Under the pieces are notes generated by a model. The model saw only the letters and a list, made by a program, of their open reading frames with translations, was not told the DNA's origin and searched no databases. A stretch of 64,000 bases of DNA from Pieris napi (lineage: Eukaryota; Arthropoda; Insecta; Lepidoptera; Pieridae), in assembly GCF_905475465.1 (NCBI RefSeq), contig NC_062242.1:2693501-2757500 (forward strand), given 5' to 3'. Shown here in pieces: positions 11,386-21,719 of this stretch. Every line of letters starts with the position of its first letter. Positions within the stretch are counted from its first letter, which is position 1. The translations under genes were made by a program, and so were the position numbers.

Positions 11386-12013
11386 AAATGCACAAATTTG
11401 TTTAATGCACAAATCTCTATTGTATGAAGAAAATTACTACATTTTCACTGCTGCATTTTGTTTATAAACTGTATATGTTGATTTTAATTAAAATATTTAG
11501 TTAGCCTTTGGCTTATCGAGGTCGCTCTAGGCAATGTAATTTTCCCCTTAACATTGCTTGGTTTTTAAAACAAATTCATATTTGCATTCAAATTTAAAGT
11601 TGCTGTCATTTTCTACATAATATTAATCACAGTACTTAGTAAGATACTGCGAGAACTAGAAAATGTTTGTTCGACAATTTATTTTTCTACTTAAAACTTA
11701 AAAATAATTGAAAGGAAAACTTATTGTTTGAAGTAGCGTCTGAATGCTCGCGTTCTTTAACTATTGCTTAAGTACTATTAAACTACATAATAGTTACAAA
11801 ACTGAACTTAATTTAAGTCATAATAGTTGTCTATAAAGATTTCATCATGCGAATATAAAAGATGTAAAATTAATCCTAAGTGTTAGCCAAGGGTAAGATT
11901 CAGCGTCGAGATATATTTTTATTTATTAATTAAAGTTCAACACATCATATGTAATGTTATATCTACAGTATATGTTCAAAGCTCTAGTTTCTAAAATACA
12001 TAACAATTATGGT
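11386..12013. other. No gene seen; AT-rich
   Basis: Nothing recognisable on either strand. Confidence 0.4.
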
Positions 12014-12288
12014 AAACATTAATGTTTAAAGAAAACACTTTTTAACGGATTGAAGCTAGGTATTTATTATAAACTTATAATTATTTTACATACAGCTGTG
12101 ATACTTTTTGACATTCAACACCTTTTGTCTTCAGTCACCGTGACCACGCACGCTGTAAAGCACGCAAAACGTCGCATTTAAAACTATGTAAAATAATGAT
12201 AAGTTAGTCATACATAGCTACAATCCGTTAAAATGTGTTTTCTTTGATTGTGTAAAAGTTATGTTAATAAAAGACAAACATTAATGTT
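12014..12288. mobile_element. Inverted-repeat MITE
   Basis: Left arm from 12028 (AAAGAAAACACTTTTTAACGG) pairs with a right arm ending at 12245 (CCGTTAAAATGTGTTTTCTTT) over about 65 bases. The palindrome AACATTAATGTT occurs just outside both arms (12014-12026 and 12276-12288) and may be the true terminus. The centre carries GTCACCGTGACCACGCACG. No coding capacity. The superfamily is unknown to me. Confidence 0.65.
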
Positions 12289-12489
12289 GCAAAAATTATA
12301 AAGTAATATTACACTTCCAATTTTAGATTAGCGGGTAAGTAGCAGACACTTAACAATGCTTTTTTTTTTAATGGAACAGCCCACTACCGAATACATTATG
12401 CTCTGGATAAATAGTGTTTATTCTGATATATAAATAAGAATAATTCAAATGACAGGAGCCTAAGCTCCTAGATCGGTTAACGCTAAGTA

Positions 12490-13431
12490 TCGGGTGTTTT
12501 TTTTAGAGGTATAGAACTTTAAATTGCAATAAACCAACGATGGATTATTGGAATGACATGATTTTTTTTTATTTGAAAGATAATCTTGTGGCATTATATT
12601 TTAAATATGATTTCTGGCATATGACTGCCACGGCTGGCTCGGATATAGTCCAATCTAGACGTCCAATTTTCCCGTCCGTTGTTCCCGATTTTCATAAGCG
12701 AATTTTGTTTAGCGATGAAGCGCACTTCTGGTTGAATGCTACGTCAACAAACAAAACTGCCGCATTTGGAGTGAAGCTAATCCTCAAGTGTATGTCAAAA
12801 CACCGTTACATCCAGAAAAACTGACTGTTTGGTGCGCTTTATGGGCTGGTGGCAGCATTGGTCCATACTTCTTCAAAAACGATAATGGCCAGAACGTTAC
12901 AGTCAATGGTGATCGGTATAGAGACATGATTACTAACTTTTTCATTCCTGAATTGAACAGTCATGATGTCCAAGAGCTGTGGTTTCAACAAGACGGCGCA
13001 ACATGTCACACAGCTCGTGCCACAATCGATTTATTGAAAGACACGTTTGGTGACCGCCTAATTTCACGTTTTGGACCTGTGAATTGGCCTCCAAGATCTT
13101 GTGATTTAACACCGCTAGATTATTTTCTGTGGGGCTATGTAAAGTCATTGGTTTATGCGGATAAGCCACAAACGCTTGACCATTTGGAAGACAACATTCG
13201 CCGTGTTATTGCCGATATACGGCCACAAAAGTTGAAAAAAGTCATCAAAAATTGGACGTCCAGATTGGACTATATCCGAGCCAGCCGTGGCAGTCATATG
13301 CCGGAAATCATATTTAAAATGTAATGCCACAAGATTATCTTTCAAATAAAAAAAAAAAATCATGTCAGTCCAATAATCACTCGTTGTTTTATTGCAATTT
13401 AAAGTTCTATACCTCTAAAAAAAACACCCGA
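12490..13431 (+). mobile_element. Mariner-superfamily relic with inverted-copy left end
   Basis: Ends are TCGGGTGTTTTTTTTAGAGG and its reverse complement; TA flanks both (12488-12489, 13432-13433), as expected for Tc1/mariner. The left 181 bases (12490-12670) are a near-exact inverted copy of the right 185 bases (13247-13431), and this includes the last ~75 bases of transposase coding sequence. The normal left end and the N-terminal half of the transposase are gone. The result is a 942-bp foldback that kept mobilisable ends but lost its protein. Confidence 0.9.
12680..13324 (+). pseudogene. Mariner-type transposase, C-terminal half, frameshifted
   Basis: The frame first reads PDFHKRILFSDEAHFWLN, then shifts and continues as KLTVWCALWAGGSIGPYFF, WFQQDGATCHTA, NWPPRSCDLTPLDYFLWG and ends SHMPEIIFKM at a TAA near 13322. 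The three catalytic aspartates are at codons 12714 (SDE), 12992 (QDG) and 13103 (CDL), with 36 residues between the second and third by my count. One base appears to be missing near 12738, which breaks the frame between the first and second aspartate. The N-terminal DNA-binding domain is absent. A dead gene; related intact proteins are common in insect genomes (from memory). Confidence 0.9.
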
Positions 13432-14726
13432 TATAACTTTCAAATAAAAATGTTTTTTTACATACGATAGTTTCAGCGCCAAGTATCAACTCTGAATCTA
13501 AGGGCGAATGCTTGAAGTATTTTTCAATTCTAAGCGGCTTGTGCGTGAGGCTGTGCTCCAATAGACCGTTAACAATTGCTCGTATAAAAGTAAACATCAT
13601 ATACCTATGTACCAATAATATGCGGCTACAACGGGATGACGACGTACTCTGAATCACACTTACGAAGTATTTTGTAGCGATGAGTGTATATGGCTATCAA
13701 AGTCTGGGACCTTTGGCCCGGGCCAGTCAGTGGTTAAACTAGGTTGAGGAATCTTTTTTTAGGATGGAGAAACAATACACCACCCTTCCTGGAAATATAC
13801 CCAAACACGCACACACACATAAACACATACGATCGAAGTCACACCAATATTATATTTTAATAGGTTAGGCCGTTCATGGTAATTCTGTTAATACAAACAT
13901 TTGGTTTTCTTATTTTTATAAAAGCTTTCGGCTACCTAAAAAAATGAATCAAATATGTCGGGCGCAAAAAGCTGCGAATGCACAATTAATACAATATTTA
14001 CAGAATAATCATTAATTTAAAAATTAAAAACATTGCAAGGATAAATAATAATAAGTTAAATATTTGTCGCGTTTTCCCTTTTTTCCCAGAACACTATAAT
14101 ATTATTGTACAGTTATGATATGCATTTTAATGCGATAAAAATATTAATTGTGAAAAAGAAAGAAGTTTTTAATACGGAATTTTCCAATCAATTATCAAGC
14201 ATTTTAATTCAAAGTATCACTCTTAATACCTTTAGAAGTTTAGCAAAAGGATTTCAATTGCAATGGAGCAGAGAAAACGATTAGAAATCAACCAATCGGA
14301 TCACTTCATTTGAATGAACTCGAAACGATGTTTCATGGGTTTATTTTTAAACATGGAATTCTAATTTGGTGAGCTTGCATCGGTTACTGACATTCAATTT
14401 CCATTTCAATAATTTGTCACGACGTTCAGAAATCGAATTGACATGCCTTTGGTGTGTTATCTGTATTCATTCTAGAATATTTGACCTTACGCTTTTGGCT
14501 TTCTTAGAGACTTCAGATGTCACTCCGTTTGGTCAAAAGACCGCCCGAAGTGGCCGCCCACCGTCGTCGGTGTAGTGTCGTCACTACAAAGTATGCAGGC
14601 TGCAATTAGATGCAAAAGGCGAGAAGACAAGTTGGAAGCCAAAATTACGTGTAAAGATGGACCCAAAAGAATGGCTGATGATAATAACCTGTTCATTATG
14701 TTTTAGGCAATTTGCCTTGCGGAAAA
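13432..14726. other. No gene seen
   Basis: AT-rich DNA with a microsatellite-like CACACACA run near 13806 and a GC-richer patch at 14530-14600 (GACCGCCCGAAGTGGCCGCC) with no open frame of note. Confidence 0.4.
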
Positions 14727-14835
14727 AGAACTCAAGAAAGGAGCGTCTATTCCCAGAAAGGTCGGCAACACACCCGCTAGCCTGCAGCGTTGCAAGTATC
14801 CATGGGCGGCGGTTATCATTTTAATCAAAGAGACA
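14727..14835 (+). mobile_element. LINE-1st family 3' fragment (GGCCGGCAACGCAC type)
   Basis: CAAGAAAGGAGCGT, AGGTCGGCAACACACCCG and CCATGGGCGGCGGTTATCA align with the end of the LINE open frame seen better at 36180 and 62204. Strongly decayed. Confidence 0.55.
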
Positions 14836-15134
14836 ACAGGTCGGCAACAGGCTCGATTACCTTTAAAAATAAATTCTATGGCAAAACGGCAAGTTACTAT
14901 TCTAGTTTAAAGTCTTGTAATCCCTAAATGGGGCATTCATTTTTGAATCCGTTTCATGTACCTGTTTTCTATAACCGAGATAGTTCTGTATAAACGTTGC
15001 CAGATTTCTCACGGTTTCCACCGTAGAAGCAAGTTCGACTATGTATTTGCGTGTTGTTCCCACGAGAATGTAAGTGCGTGCCCCTATTTCACCATGCCTC
15101 TCTGATAGAGGACAAATATTTGTTTATTTTATTA

Positions 15135-15354
15135 TTATTTATTACTTAAGATGTCATGTGGAACATGGTGTAATGGTTGCAGCTCCTCCTCCAACAAACG
15201 TTGTGTAAAAGAAAAGAGTGGCGGAGAGTTTATTGCCGGTTCTTCTCTTCCGTTCTACGCCCTTGATTTGAGAACTGGCAGTAAATGTAAAATTAGTAGC
15301 ATAGTGTACATTGTGTTACCTATATGAATAAATGATTTTTGACTTTTGACTTTC
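15135..15354 (+). mobile_element. REP-C copy (AAGAGTGGCGGAG family)
   Basis: Interspersed repeat with CTTAAGATGTCATGTGGAACATGG, then AAGAGTGGCGGAGAGTTTATTG, then GAACTGGCAGTAAATGTAAA, ending GAATAAATGATTTTTGACTTTTGACTTT. The tandem TTTGACTT tail suggests the 3' end of a non-LTR retrotransposon or a SINE riding on one. Other copies: 19318, 20653, 25383, 25757, 28915, 54385 and 54605. Confidence 0.7.
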
Positions 15355-15684
15355 ACATAAACAAAGATCTGCAATCATCCCGGGATGAAGATCGTATTCA
15401 TTGCCTCTGTACAAATCATGTAAACAGCCAGTGCCAAATTGAAATTGAAGATTTCTAGAAATATTAATCAATCTTAGTCCTGTTACCGTCTCGTACCGGA
15501 TATATCTGACAATACGTGCTTGAATAATACAAGTTACATCCCCTTCCGGCACAACTAGCCGAAAGTCGGTGCACAATTTGCTACAATGATGGTTGAATGT
15601 CTTTGTACATGAATTGTGAATTAAATATATTATATAGAAGTTATTAAAATATTTATGTAAAACTTTTTTAGCGATAAAGTCCAT
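15355..15684 (-). other. Unidentified minus-strand open frame
   Basis: A 122-codon minus-strand frame runs from ATG at 15684 to a stop at 15316, its last part overlapping REP-C. The portion outside the repeat has a less biased composition than most chance frames here (CTDFRLVVPEGDV, FQFGTGCLHDLYRGNEYD). I do not recognise it. It could be a captured exon, a piece of a retrotransposon coding region, or chance. No splice sites were identified around it. Confidence 0.25.
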
Positions 15685-15770
15685 TAATAACTAAACTTTG
15701 TGCGTCAGACTTATATCAAAACTGAATTTACCAATGATATACTACTTACATACATTATGCCCTAAAACAG

Positions 15771-16119
15771 AAGTGGCAATGGGCGGGGCATATAGCAAGA
15801 TACACAGATAATAGGTGGACCGTAAAGACTGTATGGAAAGGACCAAGAGGAAGAAGCAGAGGAGGTCGCCCAAAAAAAAGGTGGATAGAAGAAATAGAAG
15901 CGGTAGCAGGAAACGAATGGAGAAAGAGAGCCATAGACAGAGTCAGTTGGAAAAAGCTGGAGGAGGCCTTTACCCGTGAAGGGGTTCCGATCGACGGTAC
16001 TGAAGGAAGCTCGAATATAGAATAACAAGCAAAATAAAATAAAAATGTAAAATAATCTAAGTATTATAATTTGTTTTTGTCATGATTGGAAATAAAACGG
16101 GCTTTATTATTATTATTAT
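15771..16119 (+). mobile_element. LINE 3' end with RTE-like C-terminus
   Basis: An 84-codon frame (15771-16025, TAA stop) reads WQWAGHIARYTDNRWT, GRSRGGRPKKRWIEEIEAVAG, WRKRAIDRVSWKKLEEAF. This is the zinc-free basic C-terminus typical of RTE-type and related endonuclease/reverse transcriptase LINEs. A short 3' UTR ends in an ATT-repeat tail at about 16105-16119. Everything 5' of this is missing, the usual 5' truncation. The frame has no stop, so it is relatively young. Confidence 0.8.
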
Positions 16120-16689
16120 ACTACTTAGTTAAATACCATTAAAATAATTTCACTGACACGGTCGATTTAACAAATGGGTAATTAAATTTTTATTCGAATT
16201 CTCTCTCTCAAAAAGTCCCTAAAACCACTATTGTTTTGTACAACCGTATATAAAAGCTAACTAAAAAGAACACACAAAAATCTTTATACAGATAAATCAG
16301 TAATTTATAAAAATAGATTTATTTAATAAAGGACGAAACTACTAATTGATTCCAGGTTATAAAAGCACTCCAAAGAGCTTTCATAAAAATCAATTCACAA
16401 ATGAAAAAAGCTTTATTAAAATAAACGGCTTACTGGATTAATCAATTGAAATGCCTCTCGCTATTTAATTATAAATAATGGAAATACTTCGGTACATAAT
16501 ATATTCATTTTCGTATGAATAATTTAATGCTTTCAACTGTTGCTGTAATTAAAATTGAATTGATACTCTACGATCATCTACTACGAATTTCGTATAAGTC
16601 AGTGATATTTTGTCCGATTTCTTTGTTCAAAACCCATTTATAAGTTCAAGATAAGATCGTGCCAATTCTTAAAACCAGAACGCATACGT
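16120..16689. other. No gene seen; AT-rich
   Basis: No recognisable element. Confidence 0.4.
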
Positions 16690-16940
16690 AATACAACCGC
16701 ACTGGACAGAATGCAGAAGAACAAAGAATGATAGAAACTTGAATATTTCGGACACGTCTTACGTAACACCAAAAAATACGAGCTCCATCAATTAATCATA
16801 CAAGGCAAAGTGGCAGATAGAAGGAGATAAATACGCACGTCTTGTTTGAAGATTCTTAGACAATAGTTTGGTCAAAACACCACGTCCTTATTCAAAATTA
16901 AACTAGCCATGATGTTAGCCAACCTTCAAAAGGAGAGGAG
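16690..16940 (+). mobile_element. Degenerate LINE C-terminal fragment
   Basis: Broken plus-strand frames read RMQKNKE, YFGHVLRN, KYELHQLIIQGKVADRR, and LKILRQWFGQNTTSLFKIKLAMMLANL. These match the end of a widespread insect endonuclease/reverse transcriptase (FGH..RN..KY.LL.LI.QGK motif). Several stops and a frame change make it a fossil. Confidence 0.65.
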
Positions 16941-16967
16941 AGAAAGAGAGGACTATGAGAAGAAGAA

Positions 16968-17040
16968 TTCTTAAAAGTGTGAGTGTCCATGTCCATGGGG
17001 GTATCAATTAACATCAGGTGAGCCTCCTGCTCATTATGAT
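16968..17040 (+). mobile_element. LINE-1st family extreme 3' end
   Basis: TTCTTAAAAG, GAGTGTCCATG, GGGGGTATCAATTAACATCAG and GTGAGCCTCCTGC match the last part of the LINE fragments at 17868, 36180 and 62204. It directly follows the 16690 fragment. Confidence 0.5.
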
Positions 17041-17188
17041 CAGATATATCTTCGTTAATTATTTGTAAGTCTTCTACTGGTGCTGGTACTGCTAAAACTA
17101 AGATTTATCATTTAATATTTTACTAATCGCATGTGTCTAGAATTTATTTTATTACAACTTACTTGACTTCATATCCTATAACCCCTAG

Positions 17189-17450
17189 ATGATGGTCTCC
17201 ATCACTTTCAGTCTTGAGCCTCGTACATCACCTCGATCTAAGTCTCCTTCTTCTTTTCGGCTCTCTTCGCCTCATCTGCAACTGTACGACACCAGGTTTG
17301 GGACGGCCAAACTTCCGCTTTCCTTGCGGGTTTCAATCAAGCGCCTGCTTAAGGATACAATTGGAATTCCTTCGGAGTGTATGGCCTATTCATTTCAACT
17401 TGATTTGCTTGATCTGCTGATTAGGTTGCGCTCCCAAACTTCCTCGGTAG
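17189..17450 (-). mobile_element. Probable degenerate LINE C-terminus, minus strand
   Basis: On the minus strand, around 17240-17330, a frame reads TWCRTVADEAKRAEKKKE just after a GRPK-like string in the neighbouring frame. This resembles the GRPK.TWRRTV motif near the end of many LINE polymerases. The plus-strand frame at the same place (proline- and serine-rich) is a shadow. Confidence is low because the frame is broken. Confidence 0.35.
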
Positions 17451-17867
17451 AGAATTTCTCTTATGCGTCAAAGCGGTAATAAACATATTATACTTTAACT
17501 TTAAAAGTTTAAACTAGAAGCTAGCTTAGCTATAACAATTCAACAGAGCATTTAAAATGTAACAAATACATCTCTAATATAGTTTCAAGTTTCAAATTAC
17601 ATCGTATCATGTTTACATAACCCAATTCACACATGAAATCTAAATTGTTCGCGCATACCGAGCCTAACAGGGATCTTTGAATAGGGTTAAGGAATTCCGT
17701 TGAAAATCTTGTGTTTACATAGGAATGTTACTTACGAGGATAGTAGCACGTTGCCGCTCAAGCCACAGGGAAATATTTGCCGACATTGTTGGGACTACGC
17801 GACGTTGGTCATAATAAGAGCGGGAGCGGGGTCTATGATAAACATAAGACCAATTGTATAGACATCA
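17451..17867. other. No gene seen
   Basis: AT-rich; no recognised element between two LINE fragments. Confidence 0.35.
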
Positions 17868-18071
17868 CCCGTTTCACCTCGACGTCCGTCGTTCCACAAC
17901 TGAGAGTTTTTAAGACAGTTGTTGCCGCGCACCAACTCTATGTGGCTGCTGCCAATCAATTCTTAAAAGGCCGGCAACGCACTCGCGAGCCCTCTGGCAT
18001 TGAGAGTGTCCATGGGCATCACTTAACATCAGATGAGCCTACTGCCCGTTTGCCCCCAGTTCTATAAAAAA
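17868..18071 (+). mobile_element. LINE-1st family 3' fragment
   Basis: It carries TTTCACCTCGACGTCCGTCG, CCGCGCACCA, AAAGGCCGGCAACGCACTCG, GAGAGTGTCCATGGGC and GCCCCCAGTTCTATAAAAAAA. Compared with the 62204 copy a block in the middle (the LWNQLP.EEF to SFKKRAY part) has been deleted. It ends in a short A-run. Confidence 0.8.
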
Positions 18072-19144
18072 AGACAGTTGATCAAAATTGAATAACGAAA
18101 CCTTGTAACAGTGAGCATTATTTTTTTTTATTGCAATAATAATAAATAGAAACAAATTTACGTTTTACTTTCGAAAATTATAAATCATAGTAAAATCTAT
18201 TCTGAATTAATATATCAAATGTGATTTATGAATATGCCCCTAGTTTAAAATTTTGTCAAGATAAAATAATGAAACAAAATTAAATTAACAAAATTAGGAT
18301 TTTTTGTTTATGGCAAAGAGCTTTGAAGTAGCAGTTTAATTAAATATTTCCCATTAACTCTTGAATTTCCTTTAAATAAAATGATCTGTTATTATCCATT
18401 AACCAAATCAATTTTATTTAGAATATTAAGCTATACTCTTTGGCTTAGTCGTAGACAAAAAAAACGTATCTACAATTGTATTTAACTCATACATGCCGAC
18501 TTGCAGCACACACACACATGTATACATAATCTCGAAAAATCGCTACCTCTCGGCTCACAGAGCGAAACCCGCTCCCGCTATATAAAAATCACTACCCAAA
18601 ATCAACTTAAGTTGAAGCAATAAGCGCTTGTGTTGAACAACCTTTGTCACGACGCGGCCCAAATTTCCTTCATCTTAGAATAAGGTCTAAATTAATGTTT
18701 AGGTTCTTGAAATTATTTTACCTTACCTGGGGCTTACAATATGTGGTAATTAATCATTTGATGAATGTTATGTACCTGTTTACTAGCTCTATATACTGGT
18801 ATGTCTTGTTTGTAACACAAAAAATATTTTTGAAGATATACTTCTTTAGGCGCGTTATGAAAAATTGATGAGAGTGAAATTTTATGATACGCGCGCACCG
18901 TGACCCAAAATTAACAGAATGAAGTTGCCCACGGAAGATGCTACGGCATTGGACATAATTTAAAAACAACATTCGAATAATAATAGAATGTATGTTACAC
19001 TTAATGTAAGAGAATAATAATAAATATTTATTTATTTAATTTTTCTAATGTAAACTGAACTTTATTGACTATAATGACTCCTTTTCCAATCTTTGATTAT
19101 TTAATTGTAATTAATTATTTGCATGCAATCAAAAACTATTTTTA
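18072..19144. other. No gene seen; one TATA-like candidate
   Basis: AT-rich. A promoter-like TATATAAAAA at 18579 is noted separately. The segment near 18885-18960 (GCGCGCACCGTGACCC, GAAGTTGCCCACGG) looks like an interspersed repeat I cannot name. Confidence 0.4.
18579..18588 (+). promoter_or_regulatory. Candidate TATA box
   Basis: TATATAAAAA preceded by a GC-rich run (GCGAAACCCGCTCCCGC) and followed by about 70 bases of mixed sequence. No downstream coding exon could be shown, so this is weak. Confidence 0.2.
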
Positions 19145-19210
19145 ATAATGCCAAAGAAGTATAACTTCTTCCGCGCGTACATAAGTACACGCACCCTTTT
19201 TTATCTATGA
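19145..19210. repeat. Short interspersed repeat
   Basis: GCCAAAGAAGTATAACTTC followed by TACACGCACCCTTTTTT matches the repeats at 2866 and 5984. Confidence 0.4.
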
Positions 19211-19317
19211 AAGCTTATTGCACATAGAGTAGAACAAAATTAAACTTAAGTTCCTATTCCTGGCCAATCTCATTTGTCACTGGTTGATAGAAGTAGTAGG
19301 CAAAAGATTTTTCAACA

Positions 19318-19520
19318 TATTCAAATTCAATCACTTATTCATTTAGGTAACACAAGTACACTTATAAACGTCAATAAAGAAATACATATTAAATGCTGCT
19401 AATTTTACATTTACTGCCAGTTCTCAAATCAAGGACGTAGAACGGACGAGAAGAACTGGCAATAACTCTCCGCCACTCTTTTTAATCGCCAAGATTTTAT
19501 TGCAAGACTAAATGAAGTAC
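19318..19520 (-). mobile_element. REP-C copy
   Basis: Minus orientation: TTATTCATTTAGGTAACAC, GCCAGTTCTCAAATCAAGG, GTAGAACGGACGAGAAGAAC, CTCCGCCACTCTTTTTAATC. The family is described at 15135. Confidence 0.75.
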
Positions 19521-20652
19521 GTCTATGAAGATAGTATTGATCAGTAGATCGTCACTTTAATTACGTGATAATACTATTGCAGTCCCAATTTATAGAGCTA
19601 GTTTTCAAAGACGAGTTATATACTAATCAGAACCCCACTAGGTATAAAAGTTACTTATCATAAAGTACAAACAATAAATCTGTATTTTAGTGAGAAAAAT
19701 TTCGTGGCTTGCTCAGAAACTGTATTTTAGCAAAATCTTGATTTATCTCGCGAAGCTAAAAGCCTGCGGTTTCGAATAAATAATAAAACTTGGGATATAC
19801 TAAGCGGCCAAACATATAAAACTAAATTTATTGGATTAATAAATATTTTGTATCAGATGTATTTTAGTAACACGCAATCGACATAATCAAATACAAATTT
19901 ATTGAATAAATGAAAAGAAAACTAAATGTTTTCTATTTTTGGCGCCTACTTTTACGTCAAGTGTTTTTCTCAACCGAACGGGCCTTAATGCAATTCTGGT
20001 CATACAATGAAAAGTACGAAATTCCACGAATAATAATTACACCTTTTATATATCTCAGTGTATCATAAGACTGTATAAATCTTCATAAGGAGTAACGCGC
20101 GGCTTCCACTATTAACTGATTTTGTGGTTACCTCCATTGAATTAAGCTAATTCACTGAAAACATAATGAAATACAATATTCCGAGTGTAAATAGTCAGAG
20201 TTCAAACAATAAGAATTACTGAGTACCTTTTCATAATTGTTAGTTAACTCGCTGGTACTAAATATTTTATGTGGCTTTAAAGCTTGCGAAATGTGATAAA
20301 TAATTTAGGTCGCTTTATAATTGCGTATTTTTTTAATGATTAAAATATTAATAGTTATATAGCAGGCAAATTGGATGTGATATATGGGAACTTGGACAAA
20401 TTATTATGTATTATTATTAATTATTATGCAAGCAAAAATGTTTAATTAATGCATAAAACACGACAAAAATGTGCGACACTGCCTCTGCTTGCGACGACAA
20501 TAATTATTAGAACTAACTGCGGATCACATTCTACCAGATATCTCTGAAGGCTGCCGCATGGTACAAGATCCAATTATATGTATCATTTTTATTTTCTTGA
20601 GTAAGGCGTATCTTAAATGGGTCTTCATCATTATCGTTCATCATTAAATCTA
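19521..20652. other. No gene seen; AT-rich
   Basis: No recognised repeat, splice pair or coding frame. Confidence 0.4.
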
Positions 20653-20845
20653 ACAAAGTCAAGTCGAAAATCATTTATTCATATATTACAGTGTACACTT
20701 ATGAACGTCAAAAAAGAAATATACATTAAGTGCTTCTTATTTTACATTTACTAGCAGTTCTCAAATTAAGGACCTAGAACGGAAGAGAAGAACTGGCAAT
20801 AAACTCTCCGCCACTCTTTTTTTTTTCAGCGAGCTTGCAAGCTTA
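20653..20845 (-). mobile_element. REP-C copy with full tail
   Basis: Begins with the tail (AAGTCAAGTCGAAAATCATT) and runs to TCCGCCACTCTTTTTTTTT. It sits in minus orientation like the copy at 19318. Confidence 0.75.
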
Positions 20846-21550
20846 TTGACCATGACATTGAACACGAGACAGTTTATGTTCCCACGTGACCTTAGCGGTA
20901 ATCAGATTTCGTTCATTAAATTCAGCCTATAGAACGAACGATGAACGTATATATTCACGGTACGAAAAAATACTATTGACTTTAGGAACCTAAACTCATC
21001 AGTATCTCAACTGGATTGTTTTAAGAAAGCTAAAATGAAAACCTAAATATATATATAAACTTTCGCGGTTCGCGTGCGTTTCAGTCACCAGCTATGAGCT
21101 TTGAAGGCTTTTAAGTTAGGTAAACTAAACTGCGCCAAAATGTAGCCAAATAGGTGAATTCATGAGGTCGTTGTAGAATTAGCGATCACGCTGAAACCAT
21201 GTTAGGATCACAATATAAATCAAGCGTCAGTGCATTTGTCCCGAAATTGCGGCCGCTTTCAGTAAAACGTTAAAATATGACACTGTTGTAGCACTTAGCT
21301 ACACCACAGTGTTAAGTTATATAGAGAAGAAATATTATTCACCAATATTCCAAAATACATTAGATTTTTTTAATAGAACAATAAATACACGTTCCTATTA
21401 AGTAGAAAAATGTCCATATAATATCAAAACAACTAACTTGTCTTTGTGCCGTAGGCGAGGCAAGGCACTTTGTTGACTAGACATAATGAAAAATATTATA
21501 TATAGTTATATAATAGTCATAGTTTGATAGTTATGGATTATTATATTAGT
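20846..21550. other. No gene seen
   Basis: AT-rich with no element recognised. Confidence 0.4.
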
Positions 21551-21650
21551 CATTCAATCAATCAATTAATCAAAATACGTTTATTCAATTTAGATGCGTC
21601 TTAGGGCATGTTTATGAATGTCAAAAACGTTTTTTTCGCCATTAAATTAT
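21551..21650 (-). mobile_element. Possible LINE tail
   Basis: CAATCAATCAATTAATCAAAATACG followed by TTTATTCAATTTAGATGCG and GAATGTCAAAAACG has the layout of other minus-strand LINE or SINE tails here (repeat-rich end, TTTATTCA, then TTCATGAACGTCA-like text). Confidence 0.4.
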
Positions 21651-21719
21651 TAAACCCATTGTTAAAAATAGTCTACATAATGGGCACTGAGTAGTCGGAT
21701 CGTCGATGACGTATACTAA

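Noticed and set aside
13145..13363. Minus-strand frame overlapping the mariner
   Set aside because: A shadow of the transposase end; it matches the left-arm frame only because the arm is an inverted copy.
17189..17479. Ser/Pro-rich plus-strand frames as a secreted protein
   Set aside because: The opposite strand better fits a decayed LINE end; no signal peptide or splice sites.
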